Shown: positions 15,957 through 22,696 of the stretch, one piece after another
How the letters are laid out: the number at the start of each line of letters is the position of its first letter
How positions within the stretch are numbered: position 1 is the first letter of the stretch
Origin: Patescibacteria group bacterium
Lineage (GTDB): Bacteria; Patescibacteriota; Minisyncoccia; Minisyncoccales; JASEJS01
NCBI GenBank assembly: GCA_030016765.1
Contig: JASEJS010000007.1
Span: 1-22,696 of the forward strand
Length of the DNA: 22,696 nt
Reading direction: 5' to 3'
Notes under the pieces: model-generated
What the model saw: the letters and a program-made list of their open reading frames with translations, nothing else
The model's database searches: none
What the model was told of the DNA's origin: nothing
Made by a program: the position numbers and the translations under genes

Positions 15957-17975
15957 ATGTTATTTATTCTCTTATCATTAATTCTTTTTTTTGGAATTTT
16001 ATTTATTTTTGGCTGGCAGTTATCAAGGTTTGTCCTAAATGAAAAAAGAATTGAGGTTCTCGTTCCTCTAGCTACCATCACTGGCATAGGGGTTTACCTT
16101 TTTTTATTAAATTCCTTTTCATATTTCATTAAAATTCAATTCAATTTCTATTTAATTTTAGTCATTTTGGCCGGTATCAGCCTTTTTTTATTTTTCTTTA
16201 GAAAGAAAGAAAAACCAAGATGGGAAATTGATAGGAAATGGCGAAAAATTTTATTTGGCACTGCTTTCTTAGTAATGGCTTTGACAGGGATTATAGCCCT
16301 AAGACATGTTGATATAGACGAGCAGAGTTTGACTCATCTTCCTTTGGCAGCTTCTATTTCTGAAGGAAATTTCCCAGTTAAAGAGCTATTTGCTCCTAGA
16401 ATCTCTTCTCAATCTCATTACGGAGTAGGATTATTTCAAGCTGCAATTACTAAAATTACTCATTTCCCAATTTGGTATAGCCAGAGCCTTTTATATCCTC
16501 TTTTTTTAGGAATTTCATTTTTGCTTGGATTTTCTCTACTTAGAGAATTTTTTCAGGAAAACCTTAAGATTTATTTAACTTCTCTTTTAACAATCTATGG
16601 AGGGGGCTTTAGATTTATTTATGGAATAGAGGGAATTTCCACTTTGTATAAAAAATTTGTTCTTTTGAAGCCGATAGAGGCCCCCTTTAAATTTGTAGGA
16701 GAAATGATTTCTGGGAAGGCGAATTTGGTGATGGGATCGTTTATCAAGAACGCACACCATTCTTGGGCAGCAATTAGTTTTAGTTTATTATTGGCTGTCA
16801 TCTATTTCTATTTTCGAGCAGTAAAGGATGAGAAAAATTGGCTAAAAATTACTTTATTGAATAGTGTCTTTTTTTCTTTTTTAGCTCTAACCGGCGAGAT
16901 TTTTTTTGTTGGTTTAGCTTTAGTTTTAATTAGTTTCCCCCTAGCTTTTTTGGCAATAAAGAAAAATTGGAAAAAAACTAAAAGTTTTTTAAAAATTTCA
17001 GCTCTATTATTATTGATAGCTGTTCCCATTGCTTCTTTTCAGGGTGGAGTATTTACCCATTTTGTTAAAGGACAATTTTCAGATCATAAAGGTCCAGCCG
17101 AACACCAATTTTCTATCAGTCCTGAATATTTGCTCCGGGGCGAAATCTTTTTTGAACCGGGAGAGGGAGCACCTATTAAAATTTTCAGTCCAACTTTTTT
17201 AATTTACTGGGGTTGGGCTTTAATTTTACTCATCCCAGCCACTATTTATTTTTTAAGAAAAAGTTTTTCATTTGGCCTTTTTTTAATTACTGCTAGTTTA
17301 GTTTTTTTCGTGATTCCTATTTTTGTTCGGGTAGGAAGTTGGCAGGGGGATTTTTTACGACTATGGTATGCTACTGCACTTTTTTGGAATATATTAGTAG
17401 GTTTCTTTTTGGTCTCCCTGCTTTTGTTTTTTAAAAAAAGATGGCAAACTTTTTTACTTGTTATTTTAATTTTGTCTTTTATTTCAGAGGGTTTACTTTT
17501 TCATCTTCTATATCCAATTTTTCCTAACTTAGAAAAAGGAAGACCTTTTTTGGCTGAACTTAAAAAACCTACCGAGATTGAATCTGAAGCTCTACATTGG
17601 ATAAAGAAAAACACTACCATTAAAGATCATTTTTTGACTTTTGAAGAAGAGATGAATGCAATTAGAGCTAATTATCGATTTATAATTTTTACCGGCAGAT
17701 TTGCGCCGACTTTCCTTGATAAAATTGAACCAAGAAATAGGGCTTATTTTCCAAATATTGAAACAACTATTCCAGAAAGGAGATGGTACAAATTAGTTAT
17801 AGCAGAATGCGACCCAGTAGCTCTTGGAGTTTTAAATTATAGGTATCTATATGTTAATGAAGATTGGCCACAAGGCTTAGAAGAAAAATGTCTTAGCCAA
17901 CCTAATCTAAGTTTGAATTTAAAATTTAGTAAAACCCTAGGAGATGAGACTGCCCGAATCTATTTAATTGAGTAG
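15957..17975 (+). CDS. Large multispanning membrane protein, GT-C glycosyltransferase-like
   Basis: The 672-residue product has about 11-13 hydrophobic segments spread over residues 1-525 and a soluble C-terminal part of about 140 residues. After the third or fourth helix a loop holds RHVDIDEQS (from about residue 116), an acidic DxDE pattern like that in the first periplasmic loop of GT-C sugar transferases. GNFPV and SHYGVGLFQ follow. The tail contains ALHWIKKNT and RYLYVNEDW. GT-C enzymes use polyprenyl-phosphate sugars outside the membrane, which fits the GT2 gene ten bases upstream. The truncated paralogue at 875-1621 keeps only the corresponding last helix and tail. Sequence alone does not prove transferase activity; a polymerase or other transporter-like role is possible. 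This is the last gene of the long operon-like run. Confidence 0.7.
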   Translation: MLFILLSLILFFGILFIFGWQLSRFVLNEKRIEVLVPLATITGIGVYLFLLNSFSYFIKIQFNFYLILVILAGISLFLFFFRKKEKPRWEIDRKWRKILFGTAFLVMALTGIIALRHVDIDEQSLTHLPLAASISEGNFPVKELFAPRISSQSHYGVGLFQAAITKITHFPIWYSQSLLYPLFLGISFLLGFSLLREFFQENLKIYLTSLLTIYGGGFRFIYGIEGISTLYKKFVLLKPIEAPFKFVGEMISGKANLVMGSFIKNAHHSWAAISFSLLLAVIYFYFRAVKDEKNWLKITLLNSVFFSFLALTGEIFFVGLALVLISFPLAFLAIKKNWKKTKSFLKISALLLLIAVPIASFQGGVFTHFVKGQFSDHKGPAEHQFSISPEYLLRGEIFFEPGEGAPIKIFSPTFLIYWGWALILLIPATIYFLRKSFSFGLFLITASLVFFVIPIFVRVGSWQGDFLRLWYATALFWNILVGFFLVSLLLFFKKRWQTFLLVILILSFISEGLLFHLLYPIFPNLEKGRPFLAELKKPTEIESEALHWIKKNTTIKDHFLTFEEEMNAIRANYRFIIFTGRFAPTFLDKIEPRNRAYFPNIETTIPERRWYKLVIAECDPVALGVLNYRYLYVNEDWPQGLEEKCLSQPNLSLNLKFSKTLGDETARIYLIE

Positions 17976-18092
17976 GAACCCCGTTACTCATAATTAGAAG
18001 ATTTCCGAAAAAAGAGAGCTTCCTAACAAAACGGGTTCGAAAAATAGAGGGATCTTCTTTAATCAAATTATTGAGTACGGGGTAGAAATAAA
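17976..18092. repeat. Intergenic long imperfect hairpin (ACCCCGT...ACGGGGT)
   Basis: Almost the whole 117-nt gap folds on itself. Four paired blocks make 24 bp: ACCCCGT 17978-17984 with 18077-18083; ACTCA 17986-17990 with TGAGT 18072-18076; TAATT 17991-17995 with AATTA 18066-18070; AGAAGAT 17996-18002 with ATCTTCT 18052-18058. Only single-base bulges and one 7-nt bulge interrupt them. The ~49-nt inner part holds two similar segments (TTCCGAAAAAAGAGAG and TTCGAAAAATAGAGG). GGGG at 18079-18082 lies about ten bases before the next ATG and could also help ribosome binding. No T run marks a classical terminator. It could be a mobile hairpin repeat, an RNA-processing site or a structured RNA. Confidence 0.75.
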
Positions 18093-19037
18093 ATGATAAA
18101 TTTTTTTAAAAAATATGCAAAACTTTTCGGGATAATTTTGTTCTTGTACATTCTTTCAAGAATTAATCTCTCGGATTTATTTCAAATATCAAAAGAAGTA
18201 AAATTTCATTATTTTTCTCTAGGCATTGCCCTTCTACTCCTTTCAGCAATAATTCGAATTTTTAGATGGAGGATCTTAATAAACTCTATAGGAGTGGACA
18301 TTCCTCTTAAAATGATCAGCACCTTTATTTTTAAATCGGTATTTTTGGGAATAATAACTCCGGGAAGGGTTGGAGATTTCTGGCGAGCAAAATATCTAGC
18401 TGAATCAACTCCAGTTTCTTTGGGTAAAGCTTTTTATACAGCTGTAATAGATAAATTTATTACTTTCTTAATTATAATGTTGATTGGGATAATTGGAACT
18501 GTGATTTTGTTTTGGTTCCTTAAAATAGAGATGATGAATTTGATAATCTTTGCCGGAATTTCCGCAGCTTTTATCATTTTCTTTTTGGTAAAAAAAGAAG
18601 TCGTTGAAAAAATTTTCAAATTTTTTCTCAGAGCACTTATTCCTGATTCTCAAAAAGACAGAACGCGCTTCTTTTTTGAAGAGTTTTACCAAGGATTAAA
18701 GACTTTAAAAATTTCTCTGGTCAGTAAATTGTTAGTTTTGGTAACCTTAGATTATTTTATTGGAGCTTTAATATACTATTTTGCTGCTTTATCTTTAGGA
18801 TTATATTTGCCTTTTTGGTACATTTTTTTAATTATTGGTCTGGTCTGGATTTCAATTTTTCTTCCAATCACCGTTTTTGGCTTGGGTACTCGGGAAGGTA
18901 GTTTAATCTTTTTCTTCTCCTTTTTTGGATTAGCACCCACCCAAGCAGTAGCCTTTTCTTTATTAATTTTGCTATACGATGTAACATTAGCTATTCCCGG
19001 GCTGATATTATTTTTAACACAAAAACAAAATTTATGA
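18093..19037 (+). CDS. Flippase-like / lysylphosphatidylglycerol synthase TM-domain protein (UPF0104/AglD-like)
   Basis: This integral membrane protein has 314 residues and about 8 hydrophobic segments. Conserved family landmarks are GIITPGRVGDFWRAKYL after the third helix (the PGRxGEx-RA pattern) and VFGLGTREGSLIFFFSFFGL near the end (the GxGxREG pattern). The family includes the membrane part of MprF and proteins linked to glycolipid synthesis or translocation such as AglD. There is no attached soluble synthase domain, so aminoacyl-lipid synthesis is not expected. The role is probably in moving or processing a lipid-linked glycan. It starts a new three-gene unit after the hairpin region and overlaps the methyltransferase gene as ATGA. 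Confidence 0.85.
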   Translation: MINFFKKYAKLFGIILFLYILSRINLSDLFQISKEVKFHYFSLGIALLLLSAIIRIFRWRILINSIGVDIPLKMISTFIFKSVFLGIITPGRVGDFWRAKYLAESTPVSLGKAFYTAVIDKFITFLIIMLIGIIGTVILFWFLKIEMMNLIIFAGISAAFIIFFLVKKEVVEKIFKFFLRALIPDSQKDRTRFFFEEFYQGLKTLKISLVSKLLVLVTLDYFIGALIYYFAALSLGLYLPFWYIFLIIGLVWISIFLPITVFGLGTREGSLIFFFSFFGLAPTQAVAFSLLILLYDVTLAIPGLILFLTQKQNL

Positions 19038-19651
19038 GAAAATTTCAAGAAACTCGCGAAATAATTTTTTATGCTCAAAAATATATTTCAGGAAAGACCC
19101 TTGATTTGGGGGCGGGTTCAGCGAAGTATCGGGAAATTATCAAACAAAAAGCTTTCGAATATATAACTTTTGATATGATACCCGGCAAAAACATTGATGT
19201 AGTTGGGGACGCATTAAATTTACCCTTTAGGGCAGGGACTTTTGATACTATTATTTCTACTCAGGTTTTAGAACACGTGGAAAAGCCGTGGATTATGATT
19301 AAAGAAATTCACCGAGTATTAAAACCCGGTGGTATTTGTATTCTAACAGCTCCTTTTTTAACTCCTTATCATGCTGACCCCCATGATTATTTTAGATATA
19401 CGGAAGAAGGTTTAGAGTTTTTATTTAAAAATGAAGGCTTTGAAATAATAGAATGCTCCAGTTACGGGCAACCATTTACAGCTTTCTCTGAATTTATTAG
19501 ATTTTCGTGGTTTAACCCTTATAAAAAAAGGAAAAGAGGCCAGTGGAAGATAATACGTTTTATATTCAATGTAGCTAATTTTTTAAATAGATTTACTAAG
19601 AATCAAATAATTTATGCCGGTGTTTATATAGTTGCGAAGAAAAAAAAATGA
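19034..19651 (+). CDS. Class I SAM-dependent methyltransferase (type 11-like)
   Basis: A 205-residue Rossmann-fold methyltransferase. LDLGAGSAKY (about residues 21-30) is the SAM-binding motif I, FDM at the end of the next strand is the acidic position, GDALNLPF is motif II, and QVLEHVEKPWIMIKEIHRVLKPGG the region of motifs III-IV. HADPHDYFRYTEEGL is typical of a group found in polysaccharide clusters. It overlaps its neighbours at both ends by four bases (ATGA), showing tight translational coupling with a flippase-like protein and a GT4 enzyme. The probable role is methylation of a glycan or glycan intermediate. The substrate is unknown. Confidence 0.87.
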   Translation: MRKFQETREIIFYAQKYISGKTLDLGAGSAKYREIIKQKAFEYITFDMIPGKNIDVVGDALNLPFRAGTFDTIISTQVLEHVEKPWIMIKEIHRVLKPGGICILTAPFLTPYHADPHDYFRYTEEGLEFLFKNEGFEIIECSSYGQPFTAFSEFIRFSWFNPYKKRKRGQWKIIRFIFNVANFLNRFTKNQIIYAGVYIVAKKKK

Positions 19652-20919
19652 AGATTTTATTTTTATCAGACGATTTTCCGCCAGAGAGTAAGGGAGGAGC
19701 AGAGATAGTGGCTTTTAATTTGGTCAGGGCTCTCCAAAAGAGAGGGCATTTTGTTTTTGTTATTACAACTACTAGAGATAAAACTTCTGTAAATTATTCG
19801 CATGGGCCCATTTGCATTTCGCGATGCCAAGAGCCGAGCGAGGGCTATTCGCATGCAATTTTTAAAATTTTTTCAAATTATAATGAAAGATGGCGAGCTT
19901 ATCTCAGTTTATACAATCCCAAAACGGTGAGTAAGGTCAAGGAAATTTTGAAAGAATTCAAACCCGATATAGTTCATGCCCATAATCTCCACCGCGATTT
20001 GTCGTATCATTGCTTAAAAATAGCCAAAAAATATGGGAAAGCAGTTTTTTTAACTGCTCACGACGTAATGCTAGTTCAATACGGGAAGTGGGTACCAAAA
20101 CATCCTGAGGATTTTAAAATTACAATTTTGGACCAAATTAGAGAAGCAAAAAAAAGATATAATCCCTTGCGCGATATCATAATTCGTCATTATCTAAAAT
20201 ATCCGGATAAAATCTTTGCCGTCAGTAACTCTTTGAAAACTCTTTTGGAGGTAAATGGAATAAAGAATATCGAGACTATTTATAATGGGATTGATATCGA
20301 CGAATGGAAAGAGGAGGAAAGTGAGGTTAAAAAATTTAAAGAAAAATATAATCTTTTTGGGAAAAAAATAATTTTCTTTGGCGGAAGGTTGAGTAAATTA
20401 AAAGGCGGAGAAAAAATTATTCAAGCTTTAGTAAAAATTAAAGAAGAGATTCCCCAAGTTATTTTATTGGTGGTTGGAAAGAAAGGAAGCGAAACCAAAA
20501 AGATGGAATTGTTATCTCGAGAACTTGGGGTGGGGGATAATATTATTTTTACCAACTGGTTGGAAAAGGACAATTTAAAATCAGCCTATTGGAGCTCTGA
20601 TTTGGTAGTTTTACCCTCAATTTATTTTGATCCCTTCCCAACCCTTAATCTTGAAGCAATGGCTTGTAAAAAACCAGTGGTCGGAACTTGTTTTGGTGGT
20701 ACACCAGAGATTGTTCAGAATGAAGTAACTGGATATATTGTTAATCCTCATGATATAGAGGTAATGGCAGAAAAAATTATTGATTTATTAAAAAACCCAA
20801 AAAAGGCAAAGCAGTTTGGGGAGGCAGGTTTTGAGAGAGTAAAAACAAATTTTAGCTTAGAACAGCAAGTTAAAAAGACTCTTTTTTGGTATCAGAAGAT
20901 AATGGGTGAAAATAAATAG
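19648..20919 (+). CDS. Family 4 (GT-B) glycosyltransferase
   Basis: This 423-residue GT-B enzyme starts MKILFLSDDFPPESKGGAE (Gly-rich acceptor-domain loop) and has DIVHAHNLH and VFLTAHD in the N-terminal half. IYNGIDIDEW comes at the domain boundary, with FGGRLSKLKGGE and FGGTPEIVQNEVTGYIV in the C-terminal donor domain. The family's E-x7-E signature reads D328-x7-E336 (DPFPTLNLE), a conservative change at the first position; DPFP also occurs in known GT4 members. It is the last gene of the 18093-20919 unit, overlapping the methyltransferase by four bases. It probably adds a sugar to a lipid-linked glycan in the cytoplasm. Donor and linkage cannot be inferred. Confidence 0.92.
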   Translation: MKILFLSDDFPPESKGGAEIVAFNLVRALQKRGHFVFVITTTRDKTSVNYSHGPICISRCQEPSEGYSHAIFKIFSNYNERWRAYLSLYNPKTVSKVKEILKEFKPDIVHAHNLHRDLSYHCLKIAKKYGKAVFLTAHDVMLVQYGKWVPKHPEDFKITILDQIREAKKRYNPLRDIIIRHYLKYPDKIFAVSNSLKTLLEVNGIKNIETIYNGIDIDEWKEEESEVKKFKEKYNLFGKKIIFFGGRLSKLKGGEKIIQALVKIKEEIPQVILLVVGKKGSETKKMELLSRELGVGDNIIFTNWLEKDNLKSAYWSSDLVVLPSIYFDPFPTLNLEAMACKKPVVGTCFGGTPEIVQNEVTGYIVNPHDIEVMAEKIIDLLKNPKKAKQFGEAGFERVKTNFSLEQQVKKTLFWYQKIMGENK

Positions 20920-20948
20920 TTGACGTTCGTTAAAAAAACCGTTAAGAT
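20920..20948 (+). promoter_or_regulatory. Sigma-70-like promoter upstream of the KdsB-like gene
   Basis: TTGACG at 20920-20925 matches the -35 consensus at five of six positions. After exactly 17 bases, TAAGAT at 20943-20948 matches the -10 consensus at four of six. It begins right after the stop codon of the GT4 gene (20917-20919), at one of the few real gaps in the window. Transcription would start near 20955 and give a leader of about 70-85 nt. This is a prediction from sequence. Confidence 0.5.
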
Positions 20949-21042
20949 TTTTTATATGAACGCTGTTAGAAATTCTGTATATTAGAGCTTCTAATGGGGT
21001 ACTTCCTATTTAACTAAAATTTATGGAAATTTCTAACGGGGT
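20924..21042 (+). promoter_or_regulatory. Structured leader with repeated TTCTAAYGGGGT element
   Basis: A first inverted repeat pairs CGTTC 20924-20928 with GAACG 20958-20962, with A-run/T-run pairing inside. Then GTTAGAAATT 20965-20974 can pair perfectly with AATTTCTAAC 21028-21037, next to the start codons. Alternatively, its TTAGAA part can pair with TTCTAA 20989-20994, so two mutually exclusive hairpins are possible. TTCTAATGGGGT (20989-21000) and TTCTAACGGGGT (21031-21042) are direct repeats 42 nt apart differing at one base. The longer hairpin could hide a start at GTG 21041. Regulatory function is inferred. Nothing else is seen in this gap. Confidence 0.45.
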
Positions 21043-21817
21043 GAACATTATTGGCATCATACCGGCTCGGATGGCCTCGACCAGATTTCCAGGTAAACCC
21101 TTAGCTAAGATTTTGGGCATACCAATGGTAGGCCAAGTTTATTTTAGGAGCAAGATGGCAAAAGCCTTAAAAGAAGTTTATATAGCAACTTGCGATCAAG
21201 TAATCGGGGATTATGCAAATTCCATTGGCGCAAAATGGGTGATGACAAAAGCGAGTCATGAGAGGGCTTCTGATAGAACAGCTGAGGCAATGCTCAAAAT
21301 CGAAGCTGAAACTGGTGAGAAAATAGACATTGTCAATATGATTCAGGGTGATGAACCAATGGTTCGTCCGGAAATGATCGATTTGAGTTTAAAACCCTTT
21401 TTTGAAGACCCTTCGGTCCAGGTTGTCAATCTAATGGCGCCCATAAAAAGTATTGAAGAACACAATGACCTAAATTGTATAAAAGTAGTAGTTAATAAAG
21501 AAAATTTTGCCCTTTATTTTTCCAGAGAGCCAATTCCTTCTCGAAAAAAAGGAGCAAAAGAAATTCCAATGCTAAAACAAGTCTGTATTATTCCCTTCAG
21601 AAGAGATTTTCTTTTAAAGTTTAATGAATTGGAACCGACTTTACTAGAAAAAGTTGAGTCAATAGATATGAATCGGATATTAGAACATGGCTACAAAGTA
21701 AAAATGGTTCTGGAAAATTTCGAGACACACAGTGTCGATACTCCTGAGGATTTGCGTCTGGTTGAAAAACTAATGGAAAATGACTCGTTAATTAAAAGTT
21801 ATCAAACCCTTAAATAG
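21023..21817 (+). CDS. KdsB-like cytidylyltransferase (CMP-3-deoxy sugar acid synthetase)
   Basis: KdsB transfers CMP from CTP to 3-deoxy-D-manno-octulosonate (Kdo). The N-terminal IIPARMASTRFPGKPLA is the nucleotide-binding signature of the family, HERASDRTAEA matches the conserved SDR segment, QGDEPMV is the metal/substrate loop, and FSREPIPS and VDTPEDL follow. The size of 264 residues is normal. ATG 21023 is the first start, but the family normally begins at MxIIGIIPAR. A GTG at 21041 gives exactly that, and the six extra codons lie within the repeated TTCTAACGGGGT element, so 21041 may be the real start. No Kdo synthase (KdsA) or sialic-acid-type synthase is visible here. The acid sugar could be Kdo or a different 3-deoxy-ulosonate. 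Confidence 0.88.
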   Translation: MEISNGVNIIGIIPARMASTRFPGKPLAKILGIPMVGQVYFRSKMAKALKEVYIATCDQVIGDYANSIGAKWVMTKASHERASDRTAEAMLKIEAETGEKIDIVNMIQGDEPMVRPEMIDLSLKPFFEDPSVQVVNLMAPIKSIEEHNDLNCIKVVVNKENFALYFSREPIPSRKKGAKEIPMLKQVCIIPFRRDFLLKFNELEPTLLEKVESIDMNRILEHGYKVKMVLENFETHSVDTPEDLRLVEKLMENDSLIKSYQTLK

Positions 21818-21823
21818 TTTGAT

Positions 21824-22459
21824 ATGAAAATTCAATTAAAAGAAGCGATAAAAAAAATTATTAAACACACCTTCTTGTATAAAATATATTTAGATGTACA
21901 AAATATTCATCTAAAAAAATTATCTCACTTCATTAAATCGAAACGGAAACAAAGGACCATTAGGCACTACGGAAAAAAATTTGGTATCGATACCTTAATT
22001 GAAACAGGAACTTATTTAGGCAATACAGTAGAAGGCTTAAAATCCTCTTTTAAAAAAATTATCTCAATCGAACTTGATAAGAATCTTTATGAACGTGCAA
22101 AGCAGAAATTCTCTAGTTACAAACATATCACTATAGTTCAAGGCGATAGCGGCAAAGTTATTCCAGAAATTCTTGCCAATACCAATTATAAATGCTTGTT
22201 TTGGCTTGATGCTCACGATTATTCAAAAGAGGAAAATAGATTTATCCAAACACCGATTAGGGAGGAATTATCGCATATTTTATCTCATTCTTTGATAAAA
22301 AATCTTGACCACGTTATTTTAATAGACGATGCCCGTTTATTTACCGGCCAAGGCGATTGCTCAACCTTAGAAGAAATTAGAAATTTTGTTTTTAAAACTT
22401 ATCCTGATTGGATATTTGAAATAAAGAATGACATCATTCGTATCCATAAAAGAAAGTGA
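21824..22459 (+). CDS. Class I SAM-dependent methyltransferase-like protein
   Basis: This 211-residue protein has a basic N-terminal segment (about 50 residues), then a Rossmann fold with LIETGTYLGNTVEGL (SAM-binding loop region) and IISIELDKNLYERAK (acidic residue after strand 2). IVQGDSGKVIPEIL and LFWLDAHD follow, with VILIDDARLF later. These blocks match a group of small methyltransferase-like proteins common in glycan clusters, related to Methyltransf_24/FkbM-like folds. The glycine loop is G-x-Y-x-G, looser than the classical motif, so activity is not certain. It begins six bases after the KdsB-like gene and is followed after 14 bases by a GT2 gene. Confidence 0.75.
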   Translation: MKIQLKEAIKKIIKHTFLYKIYLDVQNIHLKKLSHFIKSKRKQRTIRHYGKKFGIDTLIETGTYLGNTVEGLKSSFKKIISIELDKNLYERAKQKFSSYKHITIVQGDSGKVIPEILANTNYKCLFWLDAHDYSKEENRFIQTPIREELSHILSHSLIKNLDHVILIDDARLFTGQGDCSTLEEIRNFVFKTYPDWIFEIKNDIIRIHKRK

Positions 22460-22473
22460 AAAATAGAATAAAT

Positions 22474-22696
22474 ATGCCTGAGACAAGTATTATTATCCGA
22501 ACATTTAATGAAGAAAAGCATGTTGGAAATCTTCTGAAAGCAATAAGAGAACAAGATTATAAGGATTATGAAATTATTTTGGTTGATTCTGGGTCTACCG
22601 ATCGGACTTTAGAAATTGCCAAAAAATTTGGCCACAAGATCTTAGAAATAGAAAGCCAGGATTTTACTTTTGGTTATTCTCTTAATGTAGGTTGTG
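22474..22696 (+). CDS. Family 2 glycosyltransferase, 5' part (runs off window end)
   Basis: The 74 visible codons start MPETSIIIRTFNEEKHVGNLL and contain ILVDSGSTDRTLEIA, the nucleotide-binding motif of GT-A family 2 enzymes. FTFGYSLNVG follows; a similar F-x-(Y/F)-G-x-x-(L/R)N-x-G segment occurs in rhamnosyltransferase-like members. The catalytic DxD and the C-terminal part lie beyond the window. It continues the 21023-22459 unit. The frame is too short to be listed as complete, but the motif pair makes the family call firm. Confidence 0.85.
   Translation, partial: MPETSIIIRTFNEEKHVGNLLKAIREQDYKDYEIILVDSGSTDRTLEIAKKFGHKILEIESQDFTFGYSLNVGC

Noticed and set aside
1..22696. tRNA or rRNA genes
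   Set aside because: No cloverleaf with TTCGA-type T-loop and CCA/acceptor pairing, and no conserved rRNA segments, were recognised by eye. The TTCGA at 18036-18040 in the long hairpin is not in a tRNA-like context.

Overview
This AT-rich window carries every supported gene on the + strand. They are packed end to end with very short gaps or small overlaps, and UGA is used as a stop codon, so the standard bacterial code applies. Nearly all recognisable genes belong to surface glycan biosynthesis: glycosyltransferases, sugar-nucleotide enzymes, multispanning membrane proteins, methyltransferases, radical SAM enzymes and asparagine-synthetase-type amidotransferases. AT richness, near-absent Shine-Dalgarno motifs, small GC-rich intergenic hairpins and many radical SAM/SPASM genes in a glycan island suggest an uncultivated bacterium, possibly of the candidate phyla radiation (Patescibacteria) or a similar lineage. 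That placement is inference: there is no rRNA or marker gene here.

Layout. 1-884: right part of an IS982-like insertion sequence whose transposase has a frameshift. It has cut into a large membrane protein, of which only the C-terminal part remains (to 1621). 1631-3555: an AsnB-type amidotransferase split by one frameshift, ending in a GC-rich, hairpin-rich repeat block (about 3490-3655). 3656-4795: a GT4 glycosyltransferase, then a hairpin. 4841-5902: a radical SAM/SPASM protein. 5971-6728: decayed DNA, namely the first ~27 codons of a GT2 glycosyltransferase joined to an N-terminally truncated, twice frameshifted sugar epimerase. This is the only stretch of more than 300 bases without an intact gene.

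6694-17975 is one uninterrupted operon-like run: radical SAM/SPASM, AsnB, GNAT acetyltransferase, radical SAM/SPASM, WbqC-like protein, LegB/RmlB-like 4,6-dehydratase, DegT-family aminotransferase, B12-binding-type radical SAM, GT2, and a 672-residue GT-C-like membrane protein. A 117-nt intergenic region that folds into a long hairpin separates it from 18093-20919 (flippase-like membrane protein, methyltransferase, GT4, joined by ATGA overlaps). A second structured intergenic region with a good sigma-70-like promoter leads to a KdsB-like cytidylyltransferase (21023-21817), a second methyltransferase-like gene, and a GT2 gene that runs off the window end.

Reading together: the dehydratase, aminotransferase and acetyltransferase can build an N-acylated 4-amino-4,6-dideoxy sugar. 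The KdsB-like enzyme would activate a 3-deoxy acid sugar with CMP. GT2/GT4 enzymes would assemble the glycan and the membrane proteins would handle lipid-linked intermediates. The unexplained core is three SPASM radical SAM proteins interleaved with two glutamine-dependent AsnB proteins, a GNAT and a WbqC protein. I propose it as a sugar-modifying (amidating or oxidising) module of undescribed chemistry; the substrate cannot be read from sequence. Four reading-frame breaks in the first 6.5 kb all look like loss of one base from an A or T run, so sequencing error has to be excluded before calling them pseudogenes.
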